From Sulfurimonas sp. (GTDB taxonomy: Bacteria; Campylobacterota; Campylobacteria; Campylobacterales; Sulfurimonadaceae), in assembly GCA_030673275.1 (NCBI GenBank), contig DAOVJL010000009.1:1-14313 (forward strand): a stretch of 14,313 bases of DNA, read 5' to 3'. Below, one piece after another: positions 13,380 to 14,313 of the stretch (position 1 is the stretch's first letter; every line of letters starts with the position of its first letter). The notes under the pieces were generated by a model. That model was given only the letters and a program-made list of their open reading frames with translations, did not search any database and was not told where the DNA came from. The translations under genes and the position numbers were made by a program.

Positions 13380-14313
13380 CATAGTAAACTCAAATACAGC
13401 TGTTTTATCACCCTCTTTTTCTCCAATTGGTTTGGAAAACATAAGTTGAACAGGTCCTACCGGTGAAAACCACTCTACTCCGGCACCAAAACCACCGCGA
13501 TCAAGGCTTTCTACTAAATAATCATTTCTAGAGTCTTGTGATGTCCCTATATAACCATAATCAAGATAAGTCACTAAACGCATTTTAGCTTTTGGAACAA
13601 GAGGAAAACTAAGTTCAAAGTTATTTGAGGCAGTAAATTCACCACCAATTCTTCTATCATCTGTGTCATCTGGATCATCTACTGTTGGAGAAAGAGAATA
13701 AGATTCATACCCTCTTACACTTCCAATACCACCCATATAAAATCTCTCGGCAACCGGCAGATATCCATTTTCTTTTACATAATTAAATCTAGCTTTATAT
13801 CTGGCAATTGCATCAAATCCTAGCCACTCTTTTAAACCTTTATATATTGCAAAATTTGTTCTACTCTTTATAAACTCCGCATCTCCACCCAAGCCAGAAA
13901 TCTCAAAGCTCTGAGACGCACTAATACCTTTTCTAGGAAGATAATAATCATCAGTATTGTCAAACTTAACACTTAAGGTAACCGAGCTTTTTGCATAATC
14001 TTCAAAGAAATAAGTATCTATTTCTGTTGTGTTGGTGTCATCAAACTCATAACTATTACTTGAGTATCCATAACCAACATATCCAGTTATGTACCTAGTA
14101 AATCTATGACCTAGCCCGGTACTAAAACCATTTGAAAGAACTGTATAATCATTATATGCATAATCTGATGTAAAAATAGAGAAGTTACCACTAAAGTCAC
14201 TATCATTAAGCCTTGGATTAGATATACTAAAAGCGTAGTTTGATGTTAACTCAGAACGTTCAGCTTTTATACCTACATTTATACCTGATCCCCAAATATT
14301 TCTATCATCAACA
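13365..14313 (-). CDS. bamA: Outer-membrane assembly factor BamA, C-terminal 315 residues (partial, runs off right edge)
   Basis: Omp85-family barrel that folds and inserts beta-barrel proteins into the outer membrane. The minus-strand frame is open from the window edge to the TAA at 13365-13367. Family marks: YYLPRKGISASQSFEISGLG, GGDAEF, the loop-6 motif GGIGSVRGYE (VRGF/Y), FDNTDD before the YLPRKG segment, YLDYGY, RGGFGAGVEWFSPVGPVQL and a terminal Phe in FTMGQRF, the outer-membrane barrel signal. POTRA domains and the N-terminus lie outside the window. The stop overlaps the last prepilin's stop by 3 nt on the opposite strand. Shorter TamA-like proteins share the fold, but the SGLGGD and PVGP segments fit BamA better. 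Confidence 0.92.
   Translation of the reverse strand, partial: VDDRNIWGSGINVGIKAERSELTSNYAFSISNPRLNDSDFSGNFSIFTSDYAYNDYTVLSNGFSTGLGHRFTRYITGYVGYGYSSNSYEFDDTNTTEIDTYFFEDYAKSSVTLSVKFDNTDDYYLPRKGISASQSFEISGLGGDAEFIKSRTNFAIYKGLKEWLGFDAIARYKARFNYVKENGYLPVAERFYMGGIGSVRGYESYSLSPTVDDPDDTDDRRIGGEFTASNNFELSFPLVPKAKMRLVTYLDYGYIGTSQDSRNDYLVESLDRGGFGAGVEWFSPVGPVQLMFSKPIGEKEGDKTAVFEFTMGQRF

Noticed and set aside
13365..13892. A complete 175-residue minus-strand gene starting at 13892
   Set aside because: The frame stays open to the window edge and continues as BamA barrel sequence; the apparent start is an internal TTG in SGLGGD.

Overview
The window looks like chromosome from a Campylobacterota (Epsilonproteobacteria) member, most likely a free-living Sulfurimonas-like genus. 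The evidence is the AT-rich base composition, a response regulator whose DNA-binding half matches Helicobacter HsrA (HP1043) and Campylobacter CosR almost residue for residue, an Alvin-type ferredoxin next to a Ppx/GppA protein, and promoters that rely on a good -10 box with no clear -35. The genus is inferred; no rRNA or marker search was possible.

Left part (1-5809): a partial nadA on the minus strand (NAD synthesis) diverges from a plsY-folB pair (phospholipid and folate synthesis). Next come an HsrA/CosR-type response regulator with a complete receiver domain, a hairpin, and a sensor histidine kinase with its own promoter. A ferredoxin and a Ppx/GppA-family protein follow, 3 nt apart.

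Right part (5889-13368): a tightly packed plus-strand operon for a type IV pilus / type II secretion-like machine. In order it holds a small exported PilP/GspC-like protein, an MshL-type lipoprotein secretin, two single-TM proteins laid out like GspL/PilN and GspM/PilO, two prepilins, a GspE/PilB ATPase, a short GspF-type platform protein, a 49-residue membrane ORF, and a third prepilin with a tail-fibre-like C-terminal tip. The order resembles the Campylobacter cts transformation locus and the MSHA pilus locus. No retraction ATPase, PilM or prepilin peptidase gene is present, so the peptidase must be encoded elsewhere. A near-consensus sigma-54 promoter lies upstream of the first gene, which suggests shared control with RpoN-dependent flagellar genes. 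A second promoter with tandem -10 boxes sits just before the ATPase gene.

Right edge (13365-14313): the C-terminal part of bamA (outer-membrane protein assembly) runs on the minus strand, converging on the last pilin gene with overlapping stop codons.

Most interesting points: the sigma-54 promoter on a pilus/secretion operon, the apparently split platform protein (GspF plus a small TM ORF), the HsrA/CosR orthologue with an intact phospho-acceptor beside a histidine kinase, the tail-fibre-like pilin tip, and the strict 11-bp spacing of AT boxes upstream of the regulator gene. There is no gene-free stretch over 300 bases, and I saw no tRNA, rRNA, CRISPR array or insertion sequence.
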